Source: Ampelomyces quisqualis | Lineage: Eukaryota; Ascomycota; Dothideomycetes; Pleosporales; Phaeosphaeriaceae | Direction of reading: 5' to 3' | Length of the DNA: 64,000 bases | Assembly: GCA_018398575.1 (NCBI GenBank) | Contig: JAGTXZ010000010.1 | Coordinates: 930,001 to 994,000, forward strand | Made by a program: the position numbers and the translations under genes | In this document: piece after piece, positions 43,701-57,000 of the stretch | Layout of the letters: each line of letters starts with the position of its first letter | Position numbering within the stretch: position 1 is the first letter of the stretch | The notes under the pieces: model-generated | Databases searched by the model: none | What the model was told of the DNA's origin: nothing | The model's input: the letters and a program-made list of their open reading frames with translations, nothing else

Positions 43701-46700
43701 TCTATGCCTAGCTAGTTTTTCAACTTGCAGCTAAGGCTGTTAGCGTCAGAACAGTCTTTGGAGCCTAATACTAGCGTCCTAACTAGGGCGTTATCTCTAA
43801 CTAACCCTGCCCTTACAACTAACCTTATAGCGTACTTTTTTAACCCTCTACGCCTAAATCTGCGTGCTCTACGCTCTTTCTCTATAGCACACAACCTAGC
43901 GCTAGCATTAGCGCCTAGATTGGAGCTAGAGCCTGTACCAGAACCTCCTTAGGCGTACTCTAACAATTAATATTGCTAAGACGCCCTTATTATACTTAAA
44001 ATTGTCTAATAACAAGCAGAAGGCAGGAACTTACTAATTTTTAAAGAGCCTATCCTTTTTATAAAAGCACAACAGGTAGCAGCTAACGCTATAGGCTGCC
44101 TAATATCCTGCATGTATTGCAAAGAAAACTAATACTGTACTATTAAGTATTTGGAGGGTAACAGTTTAAATCCTAACAACCTTAACTTCTAGCAAAACCA
44201 ATTTATGCAAGGCCTAACCAAAGAAGCTAAGAAAGCTAACAATCTGCTAGTGCGCGTACAATAACAGGTACCCCTGCTTAAGCCTTAACTACTAGTAGTG
44301 CTACCTCCTACCTAACCTGTGCGCGCTAAGCAGCCTAACTAGTTCTAACTATCTTTGCGACAACACTCTAACCAGCCGCATTGTTAGTTAGAAGAAACAG
44401 AGAAGATCCTGTAGGATTTCTTTCCTTTCTGTTACTAGTCTAAGCATTAACGCAACTAAGGATCTCGCTATAACACGCCTACCTTCTAGTATTAACCTCT
44501 ACTATAACAGTATACTATACTTAGTGTGTTACGTGCAGGCTAATTATCTGCTTACTAATACCTAGACAACCTATTGTTAAGCAGCTCTTTCTTAGACAGC
44601 AAACAATCTTGTTACTAATATTAGAGGCAAGAAAAACAGCGTTAACGCTACTACTGCTGTAACAGTTTTACTAAATCTAGCGCTACTAAACTAGTAAATA
44701 GTTGTTGCCTGAAACCTAATAAAATAGGCACGTATAATAGCACTACTAGCGTCTATCTATACGCCTAGCAAATTAGCCTGCGTGTTAACTAGTATAGCTT
44801 TGCTTAGGTACTTAAAGTGCTCCTATTGTATATAAAAGGCTAAGCTCTAGAATAGTACGCCTCTCTGTTAGAACCTAAGCACAAACGCATAATAATAAGT
44901 GTTAATGCATAGATTAATTTGCTCTGCTACTACTTCCAACGCAATATTATTAGTGCAGAATAGAAGGCTAGAGCTCTAAAGCACTAATTTGATTAGAAGT
45001 TGTTAGTCTAAGACTACATTACTAGGAAACAGACTCTTCTGTATGATGCTAGCTATAATCCTATTGCCTAGGAAATTATAATAATCTACAAGATCTAGTT
45101 AGATCTCAACCTACTCCTTATGGCTTTAGTATCTATCTACGCTAATATAACTATAGAAACCTTTGTTAATAAGTGTTATCAGAAAGAAGACTTATGTTAG
45201 CAGGCCTAGAAAGGGCAGCGCACTTAGGCTTGCTATAAGTTTAAATCTATTGCAAGACAGTTCGCTTAGAACTGTTAGGCAGCCTGCTGTAATCGCAAGC
45301 GCAAGGATTGTAATCCTCTGTTGCTAAAAAAGACCTCTAAACGCGTCTTACTGCGCGCTGCAGCACCTGCTACTGTTGTTTCTAGAGCAGTTGCTCTGTT
45401 ATATGCTCTGCGCCTGCTAAAATACCTATACACCTACTGTAGTAGAGAGCATTGCAATAATCTTTGCCTAACTTAGCCTAAGTTCTAGAAACGTGTTACG
45501 TTTTTAGCTAATGCTATGTCGTCTTTCTTTAGAGAATCTTCTGACAATAACTTAACTTTAGAGACTAAACTTAATAACTAAGCATTCTGAAGCAATAGAG
45601 TTAAAGCTATTTTAACTACTAAGTTAGAAAACTCCTAACAGAGCCCTAGACAGACAGCTGTAACTCTAATCTTGCTACTTCTGCTGTCTATAGTTTAAGC
45701 AGATTAGATCTTTCTTTTCCTTTGTTAACTAGTAATTTAGCATTAGCATCTCTTAAACTAGTTGCTAATACTGTTCTTATTACTACATTTACTAATTGCA
45801 ATAAGCCTACCAAAGCTTACATGCACGCTTTAGATAACGTCCCTATTAAATTCTGCCTAGATACTAGCACAGGTGTATCTTTGATTTGGCGCAACAAGCT
45901 TGTTTACTATTCCTGCGCAGTAATTAAAGAACTTAAAGAAGACTAGGTTATAAAGGTTAATAGCGTTGGCTCTATAGCCTTATATGCAAACCAACTTATT
46001 TACAATTTCCTAGTTACCCTCTACGCAGTTAATAGGGAGGTTATCTAACTATATAGACAGATCTACGTTGTTAACAAATTACTAGTACCTTATATTATAG
46101 GCAACAATATTCTTTAGCCCTAGAAGGTTAGCATTATGTATAATAACGTTCCAGGCAACTTTCTAGCCCTTTAAATCTAGAGTTATTACGTTAAATTGCA
46201 TTCAACTCTAGTCCCTTGCTACAAGCGCACAGTAGTTATAGCAAAACGCAATTATGTAATTCCTGCTAGCTCTAGCGTTTACATAGAGGTGCAATATTAT
46301 TAGGTGCTGCCAAGCAAATCTAGGTACCTCTTTACAGCAAAACTAATTATTAACCTTTCTATAGGCACTTTTGCTTCTGCGGGTAATTAAGTAATAAACA
46401 GAAACAAACCCTAGATGCTGTTTAACAACTTAAGGACTACTAATATTACTATTTATTAAGGCCAGATCCTTAGTTACCTTAAACAAGCATTTTCTCTTTA
46501 CTATCAAGCCAACCTGTTGTACTCCCTAGACTACCTATTTAAGAGAATACCAATTTCAATAGGCAAGGATAAACCTAACAACTCTTCTGTAGAATTACCC
46601 TTTGTAGTAGAGCTGCCTAATAACAAAATTAAAGTAGCTAAAGCAGACGTGTCTAGTCTGTTTAGAGAAGACTATTAGAAACGCATCCAAAAGATACTTT

Positions 46701-48183
46701 CAGGACACCAATCCCTGTAGCAAAAAGAACTTAGACAATTTAACAACAGGATTAAGATGCCTATTTCTTTTTATAATAGGATCAATCTCTTAAAACTTAA
46801 GCAGGCCCCCTACAACCAATCCAAACGCGACAAGGACGCTATTAACAAGGTTTTGGATCCCCTTACTAAGCAGGGACGTATCAAGAGAGTTCTGCTTAGG
46901 TCTCTTAGCCCTGTAGCGTCTCTAGCATTTGTGGTTTAGAAAAATAACAAGCTACAGGTTGTAGTTAATATGCGCTGTGTTAACAAGGCTCTTATACCTA
47001 ACGCATATCTGCTTCTAAAGCAGGACACTATTCTGTTAGCTATAGGCAGCGCTATAGTATTCTTGTCCCTTAACTTTGTTAAAAGCTTCTTCTAACAGGA
47101 TATTGTAGAAGAAGACCAATAGAAAACTGCCTTTGTAACAGCACATTAGGGCTACAAAATGTTTCTTAGTTCTACTATAGGTTTGGCTTACTTCCCTAGC
47201 TTCTTCTAGCACTAGATAGAACAGCTGTTTAACTAATACCTCTAGGATTTTATACTTATCTACATTAACAACATTATTATCTTTAGTTGCACCCTAGAAG
47301 ACTATTTAGTACACCTAGACAAAGCCCTAACTCTCTTAAAGAAGGCAAGAGTTACCTTATTCCTAGCCAAATGCTATTTTAGTTATCCTTCTATTCAAGC
47401 CTTAGGACATTATGTGTTACAATTAGGCCTTAGTACTGTCTAGGAAAAGACAGAAGCTATTTGAACCATAACCTTCCCTTAAACAGTGCAACAATTGGAA
47501 TACGCTATAGGCCTTTTTAGTTTCTATTAGAAGTTTGTAAAGTACTACTCTAACGTGTACATACTACTAAATATGCTTAAAACTTGCTGCCTTAAAGACG
47601 CCCCTAAAAAAGGATATAAAAGGCAGCGCTACGCAGAAGCAACTCTGGTAGCAGGTTTTATAAATAGTCTATAACGCTATAAAGCTAAAGCTGCTTTTAA
47701 GAACCTTAAGAACAAACTATACGCGGCGCCTACCCTTGCTTATCCTAACTTTTCCTAACTATTTATTTTCTATGTAAATAGAAGCTGTAAGCGTAGTTTT
47801 AGTTGTGCAGTTTATTAGCTTAACATCTTAGACCTAGATAACCTAGTAGAGCAACCTATTTTATACCTCTCAAAGACACTATCTCCTACAGAGTTGCGAT
47901 ATTAGCCAACAGAGTTAGAAACAGCTACACTAGTCTAGGCACTTAAAAAGCTACCTTAATACACAGACTATAAAAAATTTCTAGTGTTTACAGATTACTT
48001 AGCAATTGTTAACGCGTTTAAGGATAAAGGCCTAGTGCAAGAGAAACGATTAGAGCAACTGCAATCATAGCAACTGTTTCTAGCCTGTTACTACAGCCAA
48101 ATAGAAATCTAACACATCCTAGGCAAGAATTACTTGAATGCAAACGCTCTATCTAGAATGCAAACGTTACATCTACTTAGGCT

Positions 48184-48188
48184 AAGCC
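48184..48188. repeat. Left target-site duplication AAGCC of element B
   Basis: AAGCC directly precedes the 5' LTR and is repeated exactly after the 3' LTR. Confidence 0.9.
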
Positions 48189-48487
48189 TGTAACAAGCAT
48201 ATGTAAACACATGTTACATCTAATACCTTATAAAGGCTTAGTAACAGATTATGTAGAGAGCTAGTAGATTAGGACCAAAAGCGCTCTAACAGCGCTCTAA
48301 CTTAGCTGCTACGCCTACTATAAATATAAGCCTATAGCATAGATAGAGGACAAGTTTCTCTTGTCCTTCTGTACAAGACCTATAGGTGTATAGCTAATCT
48401 AGAATCTCTAATACAACACGCACTCCTATATGCCTCTAATACGTATCCAATTCAATCCTAATAGCTGTACCTACCTGCGTTGTTATA
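48189..48487 (+). repeat. 5' LTR of Gypsy element B
   Basis: This 299-bp repeat starts TGTAACAAGCATATG. Its end corresponds to GCGTTGTTACA but here reads TTGTTATA, one C-to-T change. It matches the copy at 54,986 over its whole length; the differences I see by eye are transitions. Confidence 0.93.
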
Positions 48488-49843
48488 TTACAAGAAAAAC
48501 TTTGTCCTACTAGTAATAGTATTTAGATAATATTGCTATTTACTTTTAAAAAGATCGCGTCAAAACGTCTAGAACCCTATCTAAATTGGATCTGTTTGCA
48601 ACCTTAAATCTATTAAACACAGTTAAGATCCCTTAGATCTTCTAACAGCTAAAGCCTTTAGGTTTAGATCTTTCTATTAACATAACAGTTAGGATTACTT
48701 TAGAAAAGTTACGTTTAGCGCTACAATAGAAACTCAGAGACTATTAATAACCTAGGAGTATCAGAGGCAACGCTAATAACTCCCTCTAAAGAACTAACCC
48801 TAGGAGCCTTCTTCTAAGACAACTCTGTATCAACTGTAACAACCTAGCAACAGAGTGCTAAAGCAAAAAAGACAGACACTAAAGAACCCCCTTAGCCTAG
48901 AGCTGCACTAAATCTAACTCCTACCTAAATAGAGGTTAATCAATTACAACAAGATTTGAAACAGGCTTTAGCAGAAATTAATTCTCTTAAGAAAGGACTA
49001 ACTTTGTTAGTAGGACCAGACAAGCTCCTACCTACTACTAAATTACCCTAGAACAATTCTACACCTTGCTGTTTATTTAATAGCTCTACATCTAAGTACT
49101 TACATTACTATAAAGGCTCTTGCTAACTTTAACAATCTAAGAAAACGCCTAATATAGACAATCTTAGCAATAGAAAAGATCCTACCTTCTGCTAATAGCA
49201 GGCCTTAATTTAGGATTAACTTAAAATTAACTTAGATTACTATTAGACCAAAAGACAACGCATAGCCTTAGTATAGGGCTACACTATAGGATTAGCCAAG
49301 GGCTATCTCAAGCTATAATATTTATTAGATACTAATTAAGAGCAATTCTAGAACGCTAAGCAAATAGTTAAGCTACTTAAGTCCTACTTTATTACAGGCA
49401 ACAAGGTAGCCAAAAGCTGTGCAGCGTTCAATTAATTGTAGATAACAAAGGAGGAAACGTTCCCCTTGTTTAAAGCTAGGTTTTTAAGTTCTGCAGTTAA
49501 GAGACAAGTACCCCCTTTAGAGTAGTTTTACTACTTATAGACTAAGATTACGCTAGGGTTGCAAGCCCCTAACCTAGGATTTAGGCACTAATAAAAGAAC
49601 TTATTTAATTAGATAGTAGAACACCTTACTACATATAATATAGAGCAGAAGAACAACCCTACACTAAGTATAACACTAGCTACTGCTAAGTTACCAATTA
49701 GGTTAGCCCTACAACAGAATTTAAAGCCAAATTAGACTACTACTACTAACGCTCTAACAAATTCTGCGCTAGCCTATTAATTTATAACAGTGCGTCTTCC
49801 TATAAAGACCCCTAAGCTAGAATAACAAAAGACCTCTAGTAGT

Positions 49844-52800
49844 TGTTACAATTGCAGTAAGCTAGAACACTACTCTAGTAACTGCACAAAGCCTTGTGTG
49901 CGTTAGATTAAAGCTGTAAAAGTAGATAAGTATAAAGATACTCAAGAGTAACCTAATTAGAAGGTGTATTGTACAGGAAACAGAAGCGCCTAAAAGGACA
50001 CTCCTTCTTAGGCCTAAGCTGTTACAATCTATTCTACCTTAACCTTTCTTATTTGTTTTGCAGTCCCTATTTCCTTATACCTACGCTTCTTTACAACTAA
50101 GGCCTTAGCTTACGCCTTAATACTCTTGTTAACACTAGTGCTTAAGGTTTCCTATTTTTGAATTTACAAATTGTCTTATCTGTTTCTAAAGCCTTGCAGC
50201 AACCTATCTAGAAGCTCCTCTTCTAGGTTTAGGTACGCAGCTTTAAGGATTAGATTACTTCTTTAGTTACTTAATATATTTAACTACACTTAAATATTAA
50301 TAGCCAAAAGATTTTAAACTGTCTATTTCTTATCTTTAATCTTAGGTCTTAGGATTATATACTTAGCCTCTAATAGTTAAGACAATTTAAGATTCAATTA
50401 GACACAAATAGGTTACAGTTTATTTAGCTATCTAAGTACTCCTATTTATACAATCCTTTACCCTCTATTCCTACTATTCTACATTAAGCTACAGTGCTAG
50501 CTACTGTCTATCTTAATGTGCAACAACGCAACGCTCTATAAGAGAAAGAAGACTATTATATCCAAAACAGTCCTTACTATTCTTCTTCTTCTATTTATTG
50601 TATTAAGAGATGCTTAAAGCTCCTATTAGCCTAAAAAATCTTAGAGATTCCTTATACCCTAACCAAGCAAACCCGCTTAGAGTCTAAATCCCCTCTAAGC
50701 ACCCGCATAGCTCTTATTTCTGCCAATACATTTTACTTTATTATAAAGAAGCCCCAGAACAAGTTCTTTACAACAAGCCTCTATAAGATTAACAGGATCC
50801 TTGCCTCTAAGGACAACGCAGACAATTAAAGCCAATTAAATAAAAGATTACCTGCCTACTACTCCTAGTATCAGGATGTATTTAGCAAGTTAGCAGCCAA
50901 TTAATTACCTCCTTACTATCTGTATAATTACAAGATTATCCTTAAAGAACTATTACTAAATGCGTTTAGTCCTCTGTACAAGCAGAATTAGGAGAAGCTT
51001 AAAGCTACCAAGGCCTACGTCTAGGAACACCTTTAGAAGGGTTTTATTAAGGCTAGCTAAAGCCCTTTTGCTTTACCTATTCTTTGTGTACGCAAACCAA
51101 ATAGAGATATACGCATCTATGTAGACTACTAGAAGATTAACGCCCTTACGCGCAAGGACGTCTATCTAATCTCTTGCATTAATAAGCTGCTATTACGTCC
51201 CTCTAAAGCCAAGATCTTTACTAAGTTTAACATCTAGGCTGCCTTTAACAAAATTTGTATAGATCCTAACTCTAAAGAGTATACTACCTTTTAGACCTGT
51301 TACAGTACATACAAGTGTAAGGTTCTTCCTTTTAGCTTGTGCAATAGGCTAGTAACGTATTAGCGCTACATAAACAATATACTAATTAATTATCTTAACA
51401 ATTTCTGCATTGCGTATCTTAATAACATCCTAATCTACTTAAAGGATATAAACTTACATTAGGAACACGTCTAAAAGGTCTTAGAGCGCCTACGTACTGC
51501 AGGACTCTAAGTAGACATTTAGAAGAGTAAATTCTATGTAACCTGCACAAAGTATCTAGGTTACGTTTTAATAAACTAGGGCACTAAAGTTAACTCTAAC
51601 AAGGTAGAAGCACTCTAAAACTAGGCTAAACCTACTATAGTTACTAGCGTTAAGTTATTTCTTAGTTTTGCTAGTTTCTATTAACAATTTATTAAGGATT
51701 TCTCCTGTGTAGCCAAACTAATTATAAAGCTTTAAAGTCCTGCTACTCTGTTTAATTAGACTACAGACTGCTAACAGGCTTTTGATTAGATTAAAGCCTT
51801 ACTCCTAGCTATTCCTACGCTATCTTATTTCTATTCTAAGTATAATACAAAGTTAGAAACTAACGCGTTAGATAGAGTAATAGCAGGAGTACTCTTCTAG
51901 AAGTACCTTAACAACAAGTAGTATCCTGTAGCCTTCTATAGTTACGCTCTATCTAAGGCTAAGCTTAATTAGAAAATACATAACAAAGAACTTTTTGCTA
52001 TCCTAAAAGCGTTTAAAAAGTAGAGAGCTAAACTTACTTCTATACAGAGTTAAATCTAGGTGTATTTAGATTACTGCTCCTTAGAATACTTTATAACTAC
52101 TAAGGTTCTTAATGCACGTTAAGCACAATAGGCAGAGATTATTGCCTCTTTTAATTTCCGCATTAAGTACACGCCTAGCAAGCTTAACAAGTAAGCTAAT
52201 ATTCTAAGCTAAAGGGAACAGGACGTTAGTAAGGTTAAGGCTGCCTAACAAGACAACAGATTCTGTGTACTTCTAGGACCTAAACGCCTAAACCCCTTAG
52301 TTAACTCTAAACTAGCTTAGAACTATGTTTGTAACTAGCTAGAGATTAATGTTTTAGCTATTTTAGTCTAATCTATTAGTGCCTCTCTGAATCTTAACTT
52401 GTTAGAACTAATTAAAGCTCTGTTAGCAGAGAATTGCTGCTCCTTTAAGAAAGAACGCCTTACGCTACTATAGCTGTATTGTGTCTAAGAAGAACTACTG
52501 CTGTATTACTTACGCCTATGTGTACCTAAGGATTCTCCTTTGTGCACCTAACTAATTAGAGAAGCTTATAATTAGGTATCTACTACCTACCTAAGCGCTA
52601 TAAAGATGTATTAGCTTCTGGCTTAGCAATACTACTAGAAAAGTATAGAGGCTATATGCAAACGCTATGTACAAAACTGCGTTTCCTGTTAAAGATCCTA
52701 TCTAAGACAGCTCTAATCCTAAGAGTTCCTCTATCTGTTACTAATTCCTAACAGGCCTATGCAGTATTTGTGTATAGATTTCAAGACATTCCTAACTAAT

Positions 52801-53810
52801 TAGTATAGCTATAATCAAATTATAGTTATTATTAATCGCCTATTAAAGCAAGCTATCTCTATCCTATATTACAAGACTATTAACGCCTAGAAAATAGCTT
52901 ATTTGTTTATCTAATAGGTATACTAATTCAGCTACACGCCTAAAAGCATAGTGTCCAACCGCGGCCTCTAGTTTGTGTCCTAATTCTAGTCTAAGTTCTG
53001 CAAGATCCTAGGCGTGCAAATTAAGCTTTCTACAGCCTACTATAAACAAACTAATAGACAAACTAAGATTATAAATAAGTATATTAATTAACAATTAAGG
53101 CTCTTTGTATCCTACTACTAGAACAACTAGAGCAACCTTTTGCTAATAATTAATTAAGCTTAAGCTACACTGCTGCACTCCGCAATTAGTATAGCGCTGT
53201 ACTAGCTTCTGTTTAGATCTAAACTACAACAGAGCTAGAATTAGGCACCCTCTCCTTTAAAACATAAAGATGTAAACGTTAAGGATGCCTTAAGCTTAGC
53301 TACCTGCATGCATACAGCCTAGCGTACAGCTAAAGATAATATAGAAAAGGCGCAGCAACAAATAGCTGCTAAGGTAAACAAACATTGTTAACCTGTTAAC
53401 TAAGCAGTAAGTAACAAGGTTTACCTCTTAACCTAAAACCTATCTGTTACCTACCTAAGTTGCAAACTTGCTGAATTGTAGGAAGGCCCCTTTAAAGTTC
53501 TAGAACAAGTTAGCTATTTATTTTAACTAAAGCTACCTAAAGAATCTAAGATCTATAACGTGTTTGCTTTAGATGTCCTCTGCAAGGACTCTAACAACCT
53601 CCTGCCTAGTTAGCTAAGCCTAAACCTATCTAGTATCTTAATTTAAGGCGTTAAAGAATAGAAAGTTAAAGAGATCCTAGCTAGTAAGCTATACTGCTCT
53701 ATCCTAAAGTATTGTGTAAAATAGGTAGGCTATAATCCTAACCCTACCTAGTACAATGCCTTAAACTTTATAGGCGCCCTATATATGTTGCAAGCGTTCT
53801 ATAAACGCTA
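49844..53810 (+). pseudogene. Gag-Pol remnants of element B
   Basis: Domains in order: CCHC zinc knuckle CYNCSKLEHYSSNC (CX2CX4HX4C, intact) at 49844-49885; reverse transcriptase with DYxKINALTRKDVY near 51,120, KVLPFSLCN near 51,325 and the catalytic YxDD as YLNN at 51415-51426; RNase H with KLETNALDRVIAGVLF near 51,860; integrase with QYLCIDFKTF near 52,765 and SNRGLxFVS near 52,955; and a chromodomain-like region with VKEILASKLY and VGYNPNPT near 53.66-53.75 kb. Stops are almost all TAG or TAA, and the catalytic Asp pair is Asn-Asn, matching TpG-to-TpA change. No protein can be made as the sequence stands. Confidence 0.88.
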
Positions 53811-54061
53811 TCTAAAACAGCTAGGACCCTTACAAGCGTTAGCTAAGTAGATTACAGCATAGAAAAAAGAAGTTAAAGATCTTACAGTATTGCAAGACAA
53901 TTATATTAAGGAAATTAAACTTAATATTGCAACTACTACACTAGTAAGTAATAGCTATTAATAATAGGAGTCTTACTCTTCTATTAGATCTAACAGCAGA
54001 CTATTGTTGCTACTAGTAGGACGTTCCTAATTGTCTAAATTCTTAGGTGCAGACACTAACG

Positions 54062-54669
54062 CACTACCTAGTAGTCTTCTATTCTAGCCCTGCTTGCTGC
54101 AAGTACTAGCCTCTTGCGCTGCCTTTTGCGCCTCCTCCTGCTCTACTAACTAATCAGCCCTTAATACTATTATAATATCTACTAGCTAAGTAACTACACT
54201 AGTTAACCTAGCTGTGCTCCTTCTAAGCGACCTAACCTCCTTAGCTATTGCCCTAACCTCCCTAGCCAGCTCCTCCCTCTAGTAATAAGCGCTAACTAAT
54301 AAGTTAGCGTTATTTATGTTAGCTACCTGTGCAGTGCCTACTTGCACAACAGTAGCTAACTAAAACGCTGCCTCCTTAACAGCAGCCTTCTGCTCTAACA
54401 CTACCTTGTTAGACTTGTCTCTACCTAAGGCAGCAAACTTGTAGTTAAGGGCCTTAGAAAGGCTATTATACTCCTAGCCTGCATATAGAAGAACTAGGCA
54501 ACACTTCTTATTTAAGAGTGTACAATAAGCACACTTCTTAGACACGTCTAAATAGAATCTAAACTTAATATCAAAATAGCCGCAGGCAAAAGCCCTTGCA
54601 GCCTGCAGGCAAACAACCTAATAGGCTAGAAAATAAGCCTTAAAAGGAACAGGAATAGGTATTGTGTGT
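54062..54669 (-). pseudogene. Antisense reading frame inside element B
   Basis: On the minus strand a single frame of about 200 codons runs between the chromodomain and the 3' LTR, broken only by a few TAG codons. It reads IPIPVPFKAYFLAY, VVCLQAARAFACGYFDIKFR, LDVSKKCAYCTLLNKKCC (a CX2CX6C cluster), LSKALNYKFAALGRDKSNKV, VLEQKAAVKEAAF, REELAREVRAIAKEVRSLRR, and ends with EEAQKAAQEASTCSKQG. It has Cys-rich and coiled-coil-like parts. All interruptions I see are TAG at places that could have been TGG or CAG. The plus strand of the same stretch has no comparable frame. Homology is unknown; it may be an accessory or captured gene. Confidence 0.6.
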
Positions 54670-54970
54670 ATCTACTATACAGTTAGCTAGTAATTAAGAA
54701 AGGATAAGGCTTAGATAGCTTTAGGTATACAAACGTAAGAGAGAAAGTGTAGAGAAGTAGTATACTAGAGGGCTAGCCTTGTATATATGCTTAAAAAGCT
54801 TAAGGTAAAGTTAGGAACGTTAAACGCGCTAGCGCGCTAATCAAAACAACAACAAACAGCTACATTACGTTATCTCAAAATAAACTTAAGGTAAATAAGA
54901 GTTTACAACAATTTAAAGAGGTATCTAAAACAACACTAATATAGACCTAATTAATAGAGACTATCAATTT

Positions 54971-54983
54971 CAAGAAGAGAGGT
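54971..54983 (+). promoter_or_regulatory. Polypurine tract of element B
   Basis: The purine run AAGAAGAGAGG ends two to three bases before the 3' LTR, the position used to prime plus-strand DNA synthesis in LTR retrotransposons. Confidence 0.7.
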
Positions 54984-54985
54984 AA

Positions 54986-55284
54986 TGTAACAAGCATATG
55001 CAAACACATGTTACATCTAATACCTTATAAAGGCTTAGTAACAGATTATGTAGAGAGCTAGCAGATTAGGACTAAAAGCGCTCTAACAGCGCTTTAACTT
55101 AGCTGCTACGCCCACTATAAATATAAGCCTATAGCATAGATAGAGGACAAGTTTCTCTTGTCCTTCTGTACAAGACCTATAGGTGTATAGCTAATCTAGA
55201 ATCTCTAATACAACACGCACTCCTATATGCCTCTAATACGTATCCAATTTGATCTTAATAGCTGTACCTACCTGCGTTGTTACA
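54986..55284 (+). repeat. 3' LTR of Gypsy element B
   Basis: This 299-bp copy starts TGTAACAAGC and ends GTTGTTACA. It differs from the 5' LTR at about ten sites, including TA-versus-CA changes in both directions. Confidence 0.93.
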
Positions 55285-55289
55285 AAGCC
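55285..55289. repeat. Right target-site duplication AAGCC of element B
   Basis: This is an exact copy of the five bases before the 5' LTR. Confidence 0.9.
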
Positions 55290-57000
55290 TAGACAACACT
55301 ACTAATGTCCTTTAGAGCCTTCTTACACACAAGAGAGAAAAGTTACTCTCTATAAGCCTGCGCCTTACTCCTTAGGAACCAACTAGTGCTGCTATCTAAG
55401 AACCCGTCTCTTGCTTTACATCTGAAGCCTATCTACTAGACGCATTATACAAAGCTAAGCTTATCTAAATAAGTAGAGATTTTTAAGATAAGCTAGTGTT
55501 AGCTTTGCGAATAGATCCTGCCCTCTGCAAGGTCTATTATAATATCTTAGATTAAGCTAAAAAGGAACTACAACTCCTAGTAACTCGCAAGTCTTTCTAG
55601 GTAGACATAGACTCTAGCCTTATATACCAAATGTCTTCTAATAGACAAGAACAGTTGTGCATCCCCTAGTCCCTGCACTGTAATGTTCTGAAACTCGCGT
55701 ATAACAACGTTAGCTATCCTAGAGTTATTAGAATATGTAAACAAATCTAAGTATTAATGTACCTACTAAACCTTTAAAAGCATACTACTAAATATATTAC
55801 TACGTGCCTATAATGCAACGTTTGCTAACCTTTAACTAAAATGCCTGCTAGCAAGATGCAGCCTATTAAATACCTGTTTCTGCTATTCTACGCAATTACA
55901 ATAGATTTTATTATAGAACTGCTAGTTACTCCTAACAGATATAATTGTATACTTACTGTTACTAACAAAGCTACTAAAGCAGTTAAGTTAATTCCAAGAG
56001 TTGTTAGCACGCAAGGCAAGGCTAACAACTCTAACTACCTAGAAGAAGTACAGGGCGACGCTTAATACTAGGCTATCTGTTTCTAGAACTATGTTGTCTG
56101 CGAATAGGGCCTGCCAAAAGCTATTATCTCTGATTAGGATAGGCGCTTCCTTGCTAAATTCTAGCAAGCCTTGTTTAAGAAGATAGGAACTACTTTAGCT
56201 ATAACTACTGCCTATTACCCTTAGGCAGACAGCCAAAGTAAAAAGACAAATCAAATTGTTAAAATTACTCTGCAATGCATAATTGCCAACTATAACGCCC
56301 TAATAATTAGATAGGATAAGCTCTTACCTAACGTGCAATTTGTAATTTATACTGCGCGCAACTTTACAACAGGTAAATTACTATTTAAGCTCCTTTACAG
56401 CACTTACCCTCGCGATAGAGCTACTATTTATAACTCTGCTATATAATATTAGTTAGCTAAGCAGTTCTTGCAAGATTACTGCGATATTTAAGCCTAGGCA
56501 GAGGAAGCTCTTAAACTAGCACAGGCTAGGATAGCTATATTGTTAGGAAAACACAACGTTAGCAACATCTGCAATATTAGCGACACTGTTAACACAACTA
56601 TACTGCTAGCTACCAGATAGTTCTTAACTATGCTCTACTGTGCTAAGTAACAACAGTAATGCCTGGCATACTATTATTAGCAGCCTAGTTTGTAGAACCC
56701 TTTTGCAAAATAGTTTATAGTTCTTGTGTTTAATATAGCTTTGCACTGTCTGCACAACTGTATTGCTAGTTAGCAGCCTATCCTTAACTGTGCCTAACTA
56801 TAGTTTAAGTCTAAGGCAATCTCTTTAATAGCGCTGTTACTTAGTTTAGGTTTTGCTGCAAATCTATACTATTCTTACGCTTTAAATTAATTTTGCGTTA
56901 CATCTACGTATATACTTCTTTCGCGATACTTTTTACATTCTTATGCTCCTAGGACTAGGCTACGTATCTACTTAAGCGTTTTTTATCCTATAGCTTTGCA

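Larger units (their letters stand above)
48189..55284 (+). mobile_element. Complete Ty3/Gypsy chromovirus B, nested in element A
   Basis: The element is 7,096 bp, bounded by two 299-bp LTRs and a perfect 5-bp target duplication (AAGCC at 48184-48188 and 55285-55289). Plus-strand coding parts, all stop-ridden: gag zinc knuckle (49844-49885), reverse transcriptase (about 51.1-51.6 kb), RNase H (about 51.85-52.2), integrase (about 52.7-53.2) and a chromodomain-like tail (about 53.64-53.8). A purine run (AAGAAGAGAGG) lies immediately before the 3' LTR, as expected of a polypurine tract. An antisense frame occupies about 54.06-54.67 kb. It inserted inside the pol region of element A, so it is younger than A, but both carry RIP-like decay. 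Confidence 0.93.
43701..57000 (+). mobile_element. Ty3/Gypsy retrotransposon A, RIP-decayed, split
   Basis: Reading through stops on the plus strand gives gag-like sequence (about 43.7-45.6 kb), then an aspartic protease site (near 45,860; the DTG motif reads DTS), and reverse transcriptase with VNMRCVNKALIPNAY, AFVTAH, and the YxDD box as YINN near 47,255. RNase H is around 47.7-48.1 kb, ending RMQTLHLL. The reading breaks at 48,188 at the insertion of element B and resumes at 55,285. An integrase follows (AITIDFIIELLVTPNRYNCI, LTVTNKATKAVKLIPR, GLPKAIISD at about 55.85-56.15 kb, further to about 56.9 kb). Nearly all stops are TAG or TAA where Trp, Gln or Arg is expected, and catalytic Asp codons read Asn, as CpA-to-TpA mutation on both strands would produce. 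Ends are approximate; no LTR was identified. Confidence 0.8.
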
